Assembly (NCBI RefSeq): GCF_000224145.3
Contig: NW_004190459.2
Coordinates: 148,013-212,012, forward strand
DNA length: 64,000 bases
DNA from: Ciona intestinalis
Taxonomy: Eukaryota > Chordata > Ascidiacea > Phlebobranchia > Cionidae
Direction: 5' to 3'
Under the pieces are notes generated by a model, which had not been told where the DNA came from, did not search any database, and saw only the letters and a list, made by a program, of their open reading frames with translations. Position 1 is the first letter of the stretch; each line of letters opens with the position of its first letter. Positions 1-31,921 of this stretch are shown here, one piece after another. A program made the translations under genes and the position numbers.

Positions 1-2
1 GT

Positions 3-2994
3 CGAACGAGTCAACCAATTACATTTGTTGAGAAGAGATTAAGCATCAAAATAGATGAAGCAGCAGAAGGGAAGACGGAGCTTGATCCGGATGACTTGGA
101 TGAGTTCCTCAACTTCAGTGTGGAGAATAGTAGAGAGAGTGTGAGTTGGGACATCCAGATTGTGGAGGCAGTTTTTGAGAGGTTTAAGAATCAGGAACCT
201 CCAGTAGCTGATGTTGATCCCCCTCCCCCTATCTCAAGCACTGCTGTACCACTGAGTGTCCATAAGACACAGAATAAAGTCCTCACATCATCTGAGAGTT
301 CAGAAAATGAGGACTTCTCATCTTCATGGACAGAGAAGATGAGAAGAAGAGCTACCACTCGCCCGATGCGGTCTAATTTGAATCGAACCGAGACTCAACC
401 AGCGATGCAGGTGATGCATAAGAGCGATACGGAGACAAGTTTTAAACAAGAGCAGCAGGATGAGGAGATAAAGATGCGGAGGATAAGTGATGGTGCATGT
501 GATAATTTCAGCGTTGATGCAAATCATTTGATTCATCGGAAAGCATCGAATGCTGAAGCGAGTGAAATGTTGTTTAGTGATGATAAACCAAACCCAAGCG
601 TGGAGGAGTCACATGACTGCACGCAACAGCGGTCACAGGCAGGAGATAGTTTATACAGAAGCAATAGTGCGAACCAAAACCGGAGAAAGTATTTTGAACG
701 CTTGAAGGAGATTAGAGATCGTAGGATATCAAAACGAATACTTGGTGTTGACGGGCTTGCTATCCCTCAGGGAAGAGTGAAAAATATGATAACTCAACAT
801 AGAGTTAGCATAAACGATCAAAGTTTAGGAGCTAGATCTCCAATAACTCCATCACCAAGTATTTCATATAAAAGCAGTTTGTCACCCACCTCTCCAAACA
901 CACCAGGATTTTCTGTAAAATCTCCACAGAAAAACAACATTTCAGAAAATCCATTTTTCACTAAGTGGAGAGAAACCAACGAAACTGTACCGGAAAAGCA
1001 AAAATCTCCACAATCTCCACCACTAGTTACTTCATTCCATCCTCCTGAGCAAAAAGTTCGTTTCCGAAGATCAACGATTCGAAGTTTGGATCTTGACTCC
1101 ATGCGAAACAGTCGGTTTTCCTCTCTCACCACAGCAAGCCTTCCACTCGACTTCACCACCAGCAGCAGCAGTGGAGATGATATTTTTGAAGAGAAATCTG
1201 AAGTGAAGCTGATCAAAACAATGCCTACTCTTCTGTGGAGGTCCTACTCTCAAGATCATGGATCCTGTACAAGAAGAAGTCGGAATTTGCTCCTTGATGA
1301 TTCAGAAGCATTTGGCGCTTCCAACTCAAAAACTGATCCATCTTATGCATCTAATCGTAGGTTATCTAGTCCACTGGATTCCAAAGCGTTTTTGTCCCAA
1401 AAAGTTGGCCATATTCCTGAAAACAAGAACATCATGACTGACAAGCTTTCAGAGCAAGTTGATCATGTTTGGAAGGATCTGGAAACAGAGCATCCTGTTC
1501 ATACTGACACCAGCACACAGGACGAGAGCTCTATTTTATCTGGCAAAGAATCTTCCAAGTCAGAAACCTCCCAACAAAGAAACAAAAAAGAAAACAAAGA
1601 AAAAATTGTAAAACGTTCTATTTCTGAAGAGATAAACTCTAAACTAAAAGACACTGTCATTGATGAAACTGAAACTGACAAAGCAGCAATGGAAAGCCCA
1701 GTCTTAAATGACATTTCAGCTAAAAATAAGGAATTTCAAGCTAATACACTATCTATGGATAAAGTGACAAGCAAAGAAGATACTGCAAACACAAAAGTAA
1801 CAACCCCCATCCATGTGGATGCAAAAACAACAACCCCTATCTTAAACGCGCCAAAAACTCGAGGTCGCCATCGTGCGAGGGGAAATCGGCAATCATCAGT
1901 GGAATCAACAGCGCCAAACATTGTAGCAAAACTTACTTCACAATTTAATCATTTGGCAAGCCCAACAAAACAACAACAAAGAAGTAAATCTGTCGGAGCA
2001 GGAAAACATCTAAACAAATTTAGGTAAGCTTTTGATTTTAAATGAATGTATGTAACTTGCTTTATTCTCGCTTGGTCGGAAATGACAGTCGGTATAACAC
2101 GGATGTTCTGTTTCATACACCTCATGTCAGCTTATGAGTTACCACATATGTAACTTTTTGGGTAAATTTTTTTCGGTATGACAATTTGGACAACCCATTA
2201 GTGACCGCTGGGTTTAAGAAATTGCCATTAAGTGTCTTGACCAAGAACACATATGCCCACAATGGTAGCGGGAAAAAAGTGTTTTGTCAAAATTTATTGC
2301 ATTAAGTTGCTAACGGTTTATTATACCAATATACTTTTAATTTATTGCAAAAAAATACATTTTTATTAAGATAATCATTCAACATTTTTATAGGTATACT
2401 GGTTTCAAACCAACCACAGAGCTAAAAAACAAGTTCGAACAAAACACTACAACACAGAATTTGACCAAATCTACCACGACCACAACAACCATGACATCTC
2501 ATCAACCTATCCATCATTCCAGCCCTGCTAAAACATCCCATAATCATATACCAGCCAATAAAGAAAGATATTCCGAAGTCCCACCTTCCAAGCTTGATTC
2601 TCAGACAGACTCATGCGATCTCCCTTGTACTGAAAATAAAACTGTGAAGATTGTCAGTGAGACCAAAACTAAAATATCTCCAGAAAAAATTGACACTGAA
2701 ACTGTAGCTGAAAAAGAAATGACGGATTCTTCAACAGTAACCAATACGACCATATCACATGCTGTTGCTACTTCAATAACTTTGACAACTCCAACAACAA
2801 CGAGCACAACATCACGAACCACCCTTCGCTTATCAAACACCTCGAAAATTCGTTCCACACCAACCGAATATTACTCACATCGTTATACATCCAAATACTC
2901 ACCCCAAAAACAAGCTTCAAAAAACACTCCAGAAGAATCAGATTCTGTTGATTTTATTTCTATGTTTTGCCGAAAAATAGAAACGACTGAGTAA
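3..2994 (+). CDS. 3' part of an unrecognised Ser/Thr-rich disordered protein
   Basis: I do not recognise this gene. The frame is open from base 3, so the 5' part lies outside the window. Two exons are visible, 3-2023 and 2394-2994. The donor is AG|GTAAGC and the acceptor TATAG|GTAT; joining them continues the frame without a stop and gives 873 residues plus TAA. The start of the visible part is acidic (LDPDDLDEFLNFSVENSRES). The rest is low-complexity, rich in Ser, Thr, Lys, Glu and Pro, with a basic patch around RRKYFERLKEIRDRRISKR and many SP/TP sites of the kind kinases use. The last exon is Thr-rich. No transmembrane segment or catalytic motif is seen. Composition suggests a scaffold or cytoskeleton-associated tail, but this is inference only. 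The downstream TMED10 gene is convergent. Confidence 0.8.
2041..2268 (-). repeat. SINE copy, reverse orientation
   Basis: Starts with the family tail (aatgtatgtaacttgcttta) and continues through the conserved motifs acaatttggacaacccatta and attaagtgtcttg. It lacks the tRNA-like head. It lies in the last intron of the Ser/Thr-rich gene. Confidence 0.75.
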
Positions 2995-4285
2995 ATGTTT
3001 CGTTTACCAAGTTTTTAATTATGTTCCATTTACTGTAGATACTTAACCTTACTTTTCTTATTCTACCCTCAAGTTAAGCAGCTTTCACCTTTCAAAGGCA
3101 TTGCTACTTTTACTATGTTCAACCGCATAGACAATTGTAACGAACGTTGTTCTTAAATGAAAGAACATAATCTAGACTTATTCACTGCAATATTATGTGT
3201 TACTGTACACAAGTTATGCTTGCAAGTTTATTACTGCTAACTTATTTGGTTTCAATTTTTAGAAAGTTTCATGCCTTATTATTTATGTTTCTGCAATGGT
3301 AATGTTCTCTCTTATCCTCCCATATTAGCAATAATTCCTCTACTTTCATTTTATCATGGTTGGTTCACTCAATTTCTTCTGATGCCATTCTGTGCATAAT
3401 CAGTATTATGGTTATTCACCACACTAGAATGTCGTGCTTATGGACAGTTACCTGTTTTTCCATACTGTCTAACAGAAATAATAAACTTGCAATCTGCATG
3501 TTATCAAGTATGATGTTTATGTAATAGTTTGTCCAAAAGACAGCAGAAAATATTTACCAACTCCCCAAGTAAGGTAGAAACTTGATATCAATAGCGGTTT
3601 ACTCACTCTTACAAATCAGCAACTTTCCTCAGCACTGGTAAGACAAAAAATACATATAAAACTCCTCAAATAACTAAATAGGCCTACCTAGAATAAAAAA
3701 TATATCTGAATATCCAATCTGCACCCCTAAAATATTATCTGGCCAAAGACAACATAAAAGATTACTTTTCTCTGCAACACCAACAAAGAAAAAGTTTAAA
3801 ATTTCATAACACTTTCAACGTGAAAAGTATGATTGGTAAAAACCTTTAAACAAATTGTTCTTTTTTCTTGTTATTATTTCCTATACCACGTAAAACACAA
3901 ATCTACAAAAATATTTAAAGTTCAGTGAACAAAATTACTGCACAACTAAATTCCCGTTTGCCAAAATTAAACAACATAAATATACAGGAAAAAAATAAAT
4001 GAAAATTCCGGTATTTGCTTTGTACGGCAGAACTATTTTGAGATATTTTCAAAAAATTTTAGTGTTTTTTTGCAATTTAAAAGGTGGTGTTTTTTTGCAA
4101 TTTAAAAAGTGGTATTTTTGCAATTTAAAAAAAACTGTAGGAGCAGTGTTGTTTACAGTGCTGCAAAATAAATATTTTTCCAGCGAAAATGCATTAATCG
4201 TATACCTAACCACCGTTAAAGCTTTGGTGTACGTGCAACACCAGATTCCCGTGCACAATAACGGTTAAAATTGGAAGAAATTGAT
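2995..4285. other. Convergent intergenic region between two gene 3' ends
   Basis: No gene is supported here. AATAAA at 3480-3485 is a plausible poly(A) signal for the upstream + strand gene, giving a 3' UTR of about 490 bases. The short ORF near 4000-4268 is built from repeated tgcaatttaaaa units (about 4071-4131) and is not convincing. Confidence 0.55.
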
Positions 4286-6903
4286 TTATTCAATGAGCTT
4301 CTTTGACTTGAAGAACTTTCTGAGGTAAAGGACTTGCCAAGTGGCCAATCCAATCAAGCAAAGCATTGAAAACATGCTGAAGTAAAGAACTCGGGAGTTC
4401 GTTGATTCTGTAGGTGAGAAATGTAGCTTAATGTAAATTTTTCAACGAGGCTGGCATTATGAATTTATTAAACTATGCCAACTCAGTGAACTCACACACC
4501 AACTAATAATGAGAACACCCATAGTTTCCCAGTGAATAAAAAAAAACATTTTTGTAAAATTTATAGAAATAAATTTACATTCCTGATATTTATTTGAAAG
4601 TATGACAAGTATAAGTTAAAGTTACCATTTGTATTTCTCATCTCTTCTTCACGTTTCTTCATGTAAGCGAACGCTTGCACGATTGATTCCGATAAATCTT
4701 CCAACCTTCGTAATTCAACTTCAAGTGGCTTCAGTTTCTCAGTTTTAGCAAGCTATAAGTTGTACATCAAAATGTAAAATGCAAACAAATAATCCCACAC
4801 AAAATAACATACATGATAAACTCGTAAGCGGTACATGAATACCAGTGTTATAAAGACTGTTGTTTTTTCAGCCATGCAAGAATAAAGCAAGAAACATTTA
4901 TTCAATTATTTAATTGGTGCTTAAATTTTACACTTTTTACACACTAAATTTTACACCTCAGGTTCAAATAACTAAACACTAACAGTATCTAGGTTATGGT
5001 AAGATACCCTTAAAGAAAAACATGATTATAATAATGAACGTATTAGACTGTAAGCATGACTTCATCTAACCAAATTATTCAATTAACAACTTAATAGATA
5101 TTTTACAAAAGAAACTGCAAAAATGATAAAATCTAAATTTACAGTAAAGAGTTTTTTAACAAAATGATAAAATGTATTTGTGGCCACTGCAAGAAAACAG
5201 AACCAGGATTCAAAAACATTTAATAATATTCATAGGAAAATTGACTTCAATAAAACTTTTCTTATAACTCTATCTATAATTGTCTACTATTGTTAAATAC
5301 TTAATTATCTTATAATATTATTTTTTTTCATAGAAAAAAACTTTAGCCTTTCCACAAGATTAGATAATATCTTGCTTGTGGATTAGGAGTTAAGTATTAC
5401 TTCCTTCCTAATCAGATGCATCTGTTCCTTGTCTTACCTCATCATAATTCTTTGCTTCAACTCCACGTTTTAGCAGCAATTTAACTTCTTGTGGTGGCAT
5501 TTTACCTGCAGGAAATAATTGTTGGTTATATAATTATTCATACGACAACACAATATTATATCAAAATACTTATAGTAAAGTGCTTGTGGCACAAACAAAC
5601 TTCTACTAAGTACAACCTACTTGGCGGTAGAAAATCCAAAATTACTAAATAGGGTAACATAAACTTTATTTACAAATTTGCACATGACTCCCCCTTTAGC
5701 TTTCATTAAGTACGTCACAAAATGTACTTGCTTTTTATGTCATTATTGCCTGTTTAGTAGCCTCAGCAACTTAGCAATAAAAGTTTTAAACAATGAGATA
5801 ATACACTGAAAAATAAGATAAACCCAAAGTCATCACACACAAAACTAAAATAAATCTGTGTTAATTAACCTTTGAAATCAGCTTTGCTGGTGAAGCAAAT
5901 TTGGAACATGTCATAATCATCTGTGGTGAATGCAAATTTACCCTGAGTTGCTTCATCTTTCTGGTACAATATGTGACCGTTTGTATCTGTTACCTGTGAA
6001 ATATAAGAAGTGATTAATGATTATTGTTTGTTCTTTTTGATTTATATTTGAAAAAAATGAAATGATTGTTTTTCACGCATGTTCGTAGTGATAGGCTGGA
6101 GTCATAAAAGTTTATGTTCATCAAACACTCAGGCAAAGTTAGGCCTAACAAGTACACTTTAATGCTATGTCGTTATCAAATGGAAAACCACACAGAAATG
6201 CATTCAATTTTTACAAATTAAATCAGAAACATTAGCCACTGGATAATCGGCGGACGCTGTGATTCATTACGTGCCAACGAGTTTATCGCAACAAACGAAA
6301 ATATAAATAAAGGGAATTTAAAAAAGATGCGTTGTGTTATCTTTTATTTGCACAATTTTTTTTGTTTTTTCATCCAATATTGTACAATCGAATACGGGCT
6401 TGGTGTTTTTACATTAGTTAGCGAAACATTATTTTGGGTTTGGTTTCGTACATTTTTATACATTAATAGACCTATAGTAAAGCTTTCTGTGAGGAAAGTG
6501 AATAGGTTTAATTTTGTCAGGATCCAGGGCTATAAAATATGTAACAGACAAAAATTAAGTCCAACCAACTGTATAATATAAGGGATATATTTCGCCTAAA
6601 TGGATCCTCAGTCTCTTATTTAAATAACTTTTTGTAAAATAACTTAAGTTTGTAAATTTAAGACATTTAATGAACCACATAAATGTGCTACTTCGAAGTT
6701 CTAGGATAAATAAGATGCAACATATTTACCTTCAAACTAACTTTAACCGATGGTTGAGTGCTGACGTCATAATCACCAGTGACCAAAACATCTTTGTGTA
6801 TTTCTTCTCGTAAACATTTCTCGGTGTCCATTGGCAATTCAAAATAAATTGAATAAGCCCCCTTTATGAGAAGCAAGGTGCCAAACAGTATGTACAAATT
6901 CAT
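4286..6903 (-). CDS. TMED10: TMED10-like p24-delta cargo receptor
   Basis: Complete five-exon CDS: 6730-6903, 5870-5993, 5438-5505, 4626-4752, 4286-4407. All phases agree and give 204 residues (vertebrate TMED10 is about 219). p24 proteins cycle between ER and Golgi, helping COPII/COPI vesicle formation and export of GPI-anchored cargo. Visible features in order: signal peptide at residues 1-20; a GOLD domain to about residue 100, with its two cysteines in KCLREE and FQICF; a heptad coiled coil ([19 protein letters not shown]); one transmembrane helix near the C terminus; and a cytosolic tail [13 protein letters not shown]. The FF pair is the COPII signal, the KK the COPI retrieval signal, and KKLIE is characteristic of the delta class. 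It is divergent from TTLL5, with about 970 bases between start codons. Confidence 0.95.
4775..4908 (+). repeat. SINE tail fragment in a TMED10 intron
   Basis: Carries the family 3' motifs aactcgtaagc, gttataaagactgt and gccatgcaagaataaagcaa, followed by cattta. The head is missing. Confidence 0.6.
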
Positions 6904-7876
6904 AGTGACTATTGGGTACTGCTAAATTATAAAAAATAAATCGTATTAGAAGTATACACAAGTATTAAATACATGAACATATAAAAATAAGTTTATTTAC
7001 GTTTAATTCAAATTTTACAACCTGGAAAAAAACGATTTATCACAAAAAAGATAAAAAGTTACATATATTTGATAATTTAAATACTTAAACAGTTTTTACA
7101 ACTATGTCAACGTCTAAATAGTACAAAACGTTAACTGACATTTAGCAAACTGACCAGAAAATTTCATAGTAACGTGGCGCATAAGATTTCAACAGCCAAT
7201 CAGATTTTAGTATCTGCAGTGATGCACGTTTAATTTATCGCAGTGTTTCCGTTGTAGTTAAAACGTGACGTCTGACGATTCCAATCTAAACTGTATAAGC
7301 TAAGGTGGTTTTGACATGCAAATAGTGTTAGTTATAGTATTTATATTAGATAAATGCCAATAAAATATGCAGAAATAATCTAATAAAAGCTTAAACTTGA
7401 AAAAAGCGCAAAAATAATGGAATATAGACTTTGCGCCTTTTCTAGAACTTTAAAAGCAGTTTTTAATGTAGAATGGTATCAATTTTGTCAAGTTCTTAAA
7501 ATCTTTGATATTACGACAATATTGATACGTTTTTTCAAATTTAAATTACCCACAATGTCACTCGGATGGACAACACAAAACGATGAGTTATAGTTTTGTT
7601 TAAGATGGCAACACTACCGTTGCTACAGCAGCTTCCAGTCCGGCAAGTTCAAACAATAATCAAATTGAACATTAACCAAGACACCACATCTGTTATTGTG
7701 TACCCGTATCGAACATACCCACACTATAGAGCAGTGCTGAGGAAAAGTGTATCTTTGTAGCAGTCAGACACGTATTTATAGATTCATTTCATGAAGATTA
7801 AAAGTGTTTCAAAGTCTTGTTTATAACTTTATACCACAGTGGATAGTAGTTGATTTGTTTTTTTAAGTCAGTAAAT
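6904..7876. promoter_or_regulatory. Shared divergent promoter region of TMED10 and TTLL5
   Basis: The two start codons face away from each other across this stretch. It contains agccaatcag near 7193-7202 (CCAAT box on the + strand) and ACGT-core motifs (acgtgacgtctgacg near 7264-7278). No coding potential is seen. Transcription start sites cannot be placed from sequence. Confidence 0.5.
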
Positions 7877-27777
<19,901 letters not shown>

Positions 27778-28499
27778 TATATTCTAGATTTCTGTTTTAA
27801 AATTTAAATTAGAAGTTGTTATTCTAAAAACTGAGTCCAATGCAACTTTAGCATTCGGTATAAGTATACCAATCTCATTTGGTCAGCAAACATTTTACAA
27901 AATTATGATTTAAACGTATAATCGGCAATCCTGCATTTAGGATATTTCTATATTCATTACCTTTTTTGAACTTAGAAAAAAAATATTTTAAACTAAATTT
28001 AGATTTCACAGTTTATTAGATTTTAATATCCCTTGAATTTACACAACAAACGTTGAATAACTAATTCTTAAAAATATCTGCAACGGTTTGTAGCACTTGA
28101 ATTCCTTTATAAAGTTTGTGTGTTTAAAGCCAAATTAATATGCTGTTACAGTAAATCTAGTTTAACACTGTTATTGTAATACAATAGTAGCTTTTATAAT
28201 ACTAATAGATGTAATTTTCACATTTGAGTCAAATGTGCACCGTCCGAAAACTTTTTACGAACCCTAGCACTCCCAATGCTTATGAGTAGCTTTATACTTT
28301 CCTTGTCCCACTTGCTTTATTTGGCAAAAAGTTGTAAATACTTTCTAGCTGTTTGTAGCAAAGTTTAGAATCTTCAAATCTCGTTACTGTGAGACACTGT
28401 TTTTCATTCCAGTAATTAAATTTTATCACAAAATATGTTGTGTTATTTTAAAATTAATGAAATTACCAGAAATTGACCAACAACAAATCCTAATTAATG

Positions 28500-28690
28500 A
28501 AGCTTATTTCTCCGCGCATAATAAGGCAATGACAGTTGTTACAACACAGGTATTCTGCTTCACACATATATATAACTTGTGGGTGATTGTACATTGCGTT
28601 TATTATATTTAATAAATGGCTGACAGTTTAGGCTTTGTTTGGACAACCTAAAAGGGGCTACTTGGTTACAGCAACTTCTGCACACACAAC
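28500..28690 (-). repeat. Decayed SINE copy, reverse orientation
   Basis: caatgacagttgttacaaca, caggtattctgcttcacaca and acaacctaaaaggggctact preserve family order with heavy divergence. Confidence 0.5.
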
Positions 28691-28777
28691 AACTAAAGTA
28701 GGAGCCTATTAAATTAGTTAAGTTAATCCAGTTTTCTACAATTTTAAAGTGAGAACTCTAACCAATCAGCTACCTCT

Positions 28778-28836
28778 TCTGGTGTCCTTAGGATATAATG
28801 CACACTAAGTCTGGTGTCCTTAGGATATAATGCACA
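28778..28836. repeat. Short tandem duplication, 32-bp unit
   Basis: tctggtgtccttaggatata appears at 28778 and again 32 bases later, both followed by atgcacac. Confidence 0.75.
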
Positions 28837-29318
28837 CACATGATGTCCACCGTGTTCTGCTTCTTACCAGTTTTATTTAATGACTGGTGCTCACTAAAAC
28901 CTAAATTCTAACAAGGCTAGGGATGACATTCTCGTCTCCGGACGCTGCCTAATTTAAATTTTACTTTTTAATCCCTCAACCAAAACTTAGTATACATAAG
29001 ATTTAGTCCTCCAACTAAAAAAAATGCGTTAACCAGAGCGACACCGAAAGAGTAACTTATATATCAAGAGATAAGCATACTATTCAACATTCAGAATTAC
29101 AGATGCACGTTTTCAATCGCTCATTGTCTCTTAATAATAAACAAATAAAGATTGTCGAATGACCATATGCGCCAAACTTTTAAAAATGCAGGGTACGCAA
29201 GAATGCTTTGATGCAAATTCCTATGAAACACATTTCGTTTTAATGTTTACTTTTAATGTAGTGTAGAAGAAATCTTAAGGGTGGGCCTGCCTATCTTGCC
29301 TACTATGTTTGTCATGAA

Positions 29319-29437
29319 CAGTGGCGCAGCCAGAAAAAAAAACAACATTTTTTTAATTTTTTTTAAAATTATTATTATTTTTTTTAAAAGGTGAGCAGGG
29401 GTCGCGACACCCTAAACTTCCCCTGGCTGCCCCACTG
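29319..29437. mobile_element. Short hAT-like non-autonomous element
   Basis: Inverted ends: cagtggcgcagccag on the left, and on the right ctggctgccccactg, whose complement is cagtggggcagccag. It is flanked by gtcatgaa (29311-29318) and gtcatgac (29438-29445), an 8-bp target duplication with one mismatch. The interior of about 90 bases is mostly A/T homopolymer, with no ORF. Confidence 0.75.
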
Positions 29438-29546
29438 GTCATGACTATCGAATGTTAAATAAAAAACATTTAAATTCTGCATAAATGTCTGCTCAAACAT
29501 GAATCTTCTAAGTAAATTTTTGTTTTTTTTATTTGATAATAGAAAT

Positions 29547-31349
29547 TTAAAAGAAAAGCTTGAATTTTTCTCGAATAGAAATTCCGATTTTTTCTAAAGT
29601 AGTTGGCACCAATATTGGGTTGCCGTCATCATTGTAAAGAAAGTTTCCATCTTTGTCTCTCTCAACAACATCAAAGGGATATGACCAAACGTACCAACCA
29701 TATTTTGAAAGCTTCATCACTTCAATTCGTTCTGGTAAAATTTGAAATATAACAGTTTTAATGGTTAAGACTAGGAAGAAAAAAACAATTTCTTTTAATA
29801 ACATTGTAATAGGACATAGCCACAGGTGCTAATGTATGTATAATAGAGTGGGGGAAGATAGGACACTTTTAGCAGGTAATATCTAAATATCCTGATCAGG
29901 TTTTAAACAATTACCAACAGTCTATGGGAGTCCTGCGGATACGGTTTTATATTTCTTTTAATATTCTTTGTTTACAAGAAAATAGAATGAAAAAGGTGCC
30001 CCATCTTCCCCCACCCTACTATATCGTAAAATTATGTCCCTAAAGTTTACTGCTGTTTTGGCTGCAAGACAGTACAATAATATTTTGTCTTAAATATAGT
30101 GGTCAGGCTTTTATAGTAAAATCTGAGGTGTTTAAATTACAGTCAACAATCACAGTCAGTGACTGATTATATAGACACCTATAAGCAGAGGGAAAGCTTT
30201 ACTGTGTAACACTGGGGTGCAAGAACATATGATGTTACCCCGGTTTAAAAGTGAAACCCCAGGCACCTATAACAGTACACGTATAGTCTTAAACAGAAAT
30301 CGCTACTAAACTATTTTTAAAATGCTAATGCAAGTAATGCTGTCAATAATTAATATATATAATTTTTATGGTGTTACAAACTCAAAATAGTGGGCCACTG
30401 CATGAGAGAATCAAATTTGGATGCCTAAAATATGACTACTTACTAAAGGCCTAAGGGGATTTATGAATTAAAAGCAAAAACATAGACAACAAATCAAAAT
30501 ATAAATCACAAACTGAATTATTTTAAAACAAAATTCTAATATTTTAATATGTTGAATGAATGTAATTTGCTTTATCCTCGCATGGCCGGAAAATAACAGT
30601 TGCTATAACACGAATGTTCTGTTTCATAACCTTGTGCCAGCTTGCGAGTATATCCAAATATGTTACATTGTAGGTGATTACCTATTTAGTATTTATTTAT
30701 TTTTTTATGTATGGCTTATAATTTGGACAACCCATTAGTGACCACTGAGTTGGAACGATTGCCGTTAAGTGTCTAGCCCGAGGGCACATACTTCCACAAC
30801 GGTAGCAACGACCGGCTTTAAAACCATTACCTCTGGTTCATGTTAAGGTAAAAACTTTGGCCAACTTTAAACAACAAAAGTTGCAAACACAAAATGAATT
30901 TCCGAACACAAGATTAAGACAGTCAATCACTCAGAAAATAAAGACTTCTCACCATATTCTTCATTAACTGACACCACCATATCTTCTGTCTTGCTTAACT
31001 TCCGAGCATCGGCTAAACTGTTTCCATCGCCAAAGTATTTATATCCTCTTTCTTCCATAGTAAGGGGTGTCCAATACGGAATTCGTGTTGGTGGCTTCGC
31101 ATTAGCTGGTTTCTCTTCTACAGGCCTGACAATAAATTCTTCAGTTTCCTCGCTTTTTTTCCATGCTGAATAAGCATAGTATCCTGCTACAGTCCATACA
31201 ACTGCCCCCAGAAATGCTGGAATTGCTGATTGTTTTGTTACCAGTCTGAACTTCCTAGGCAGCAGTGTTGCCTCGTTTTTTTGCAGTGTTTCCAGCTTTT
31301 TTACCCGTGCCTCTGCTTTTATTTGAAACAGTCCTTTGTTTTCATCCAT
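29547..31349 (-). CDS. Unrecognised single-pass membrane protein, 193 aa
   Basis: I do not recognise this protein. Exon 1 is 30953-31349 and exon 2 is 29547-29731. Without splicing, exon 1 would read on for eight codons to a stop. The donor TATG|GTGAGA and acceptor TTACCAG|AACG join the two ORFs in frame and give 193 residues. The N terminus is basic and helical (KAEARVKKLETLQKNEATLL), followed by one hydrophobic segment at about 43-62 (IPAFLGAVVWTVAGYYAYSA). The rest is charged, with aromatic blocks PPTRIPYWTPLTMEERGYKY and KYGWYVWSYPFDVV, and a hydrophobic C terminus. The size and topology fit a small organelle membrane protein, for example mitochondrial; that is inference. AATAAA (complement of 29528-29533) lies 14 bases after the stop. 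The intron carries a MITE and a SINE. Confidence 0.75.
29841..30024. mobile_element. TA-flanked MITE copy
   Basis: Ends taatagagtgggggaagata and catcttcccccaccctacta. The interior keeps aatatcctgatcaggtttta and tctatgggag. It lies inside the intron of the 193-residue protein gene. Confidence 0.85.
30549..30825 (-). repeat. SINE copy, reverse orientation
   Basis: gttgaatgaatgtaatttgc, tttatcctcgcatggccgga, ataatttggacaacccatta and cacatacttccacaacggta are family motifs. It ends near a degraded head. Confidence 0.8.
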
Positions 31350-31669
31350 TTCAAATTTTACATGTATAATTTAAATCACATAATTTTATGCTAAATGGAC
31401 ACCGAATATTTTTTTCACCTCAAGTGATACAGCCCTAAATTTTGGAGTTGTACTTTAAAATAGGACACAATTTATTAGGACACGCTACTGTCGATTTAAA
31501 ACAATTATTATGCTAGGAAGAACCAAAAAGATTTGAGTTAAAGTAACATTCGAATTAGGCTCTTGCATAGTCTATATCATAGCCTGTACAAACCATGAAT
31601 ACAACTGTGAAAAAAAGGTAAATGAACGTAACAACATTTTTTCTACCTGCAACAACAGAAAGTTTAAAA

Positions 31670-31921
31670 TCAAGTTTTTTTGTCAAAAATAGTTTGTTTC
31701 TTGCCATCTTTAACAACTGGTTCTGGTGGTGTGGGTTGTAGCAGTTGTTGTAAGCGTCGATTCTCCCTTTGTTCCAAAACACTGACTTTATCATTGGCTT
31801 GGTCTTTTCCATCTTTCATCCACCATTCTAGTTTATAACCGATAAATCCGATAGTTCCAGTTATTGGCAATAATAAAACAGGCGCGTAAGTTCGTAATAA
31901 AGTTATTACAACTGGGTTCAT
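31670..31921 (-). CDS. SMIM12: SMIM12-like small integral membrane protein
   Basis: Single-exon CDS of 83 residues (human SMIM12 is 92). I start it at the ATG for MNPVVITLLRTYAP; three codons upstream the frame is open but has only GTG. The diagnostic block RTYAPVLLLPITGTIGFIGY followed by KLEWWMKDGKD matches the family (RTYAP, hydrophobic helix, YxLEW). After it comes an acidic-basic stretch with RENRRLQQLLQP. One membrane helix spans about residues 10-32. Its molecular role is not established. AATAAA on this strand (complement of 31471-31476) is about 195 bases after the stop and only about 120 bases before the next start codon on the same strand, so the two genes are tightly spaced. It is divergent from the acetyltransferase gene. 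Confidence 0.88.
   Translation of the reverse strand: MNPVVITLLRTYAPVLLLPITGTIGFIGYKLEWWMKDGKDQANDKVSVLEQRENRRLQQLLQPTPPEPVVKDGKKQTIFDKKT

Larger units (their letters stand above)
27778..29318. other. TTLL5 3' flank with decayed repeats, no gene seen
   Basis: Probable TTLL5 3' UTR followed by intergenic DNA. No clear AATAAA lies close after the stop; attaaa near 28413 is a weak candidate. A reverse SINE remnant (28500-28690) and a 32-bp tandem duplication (28778-28836) are the only structures seen. Confidence 0.5.

Noticed and set aside
3999..4268. 89-codon ORF on the + strand near the TMED10 3' end
   Set aside because: Built from repeated tgcaatttaaaa units, and overlapped by an equally long ORF on the other strand; no coding character.
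31555..31812. 85-codon ORF overlapping SMIM12 in another frame
   Set aside because: Shadow of the SMIM12 coding region; SMIM12 has the clear family match.
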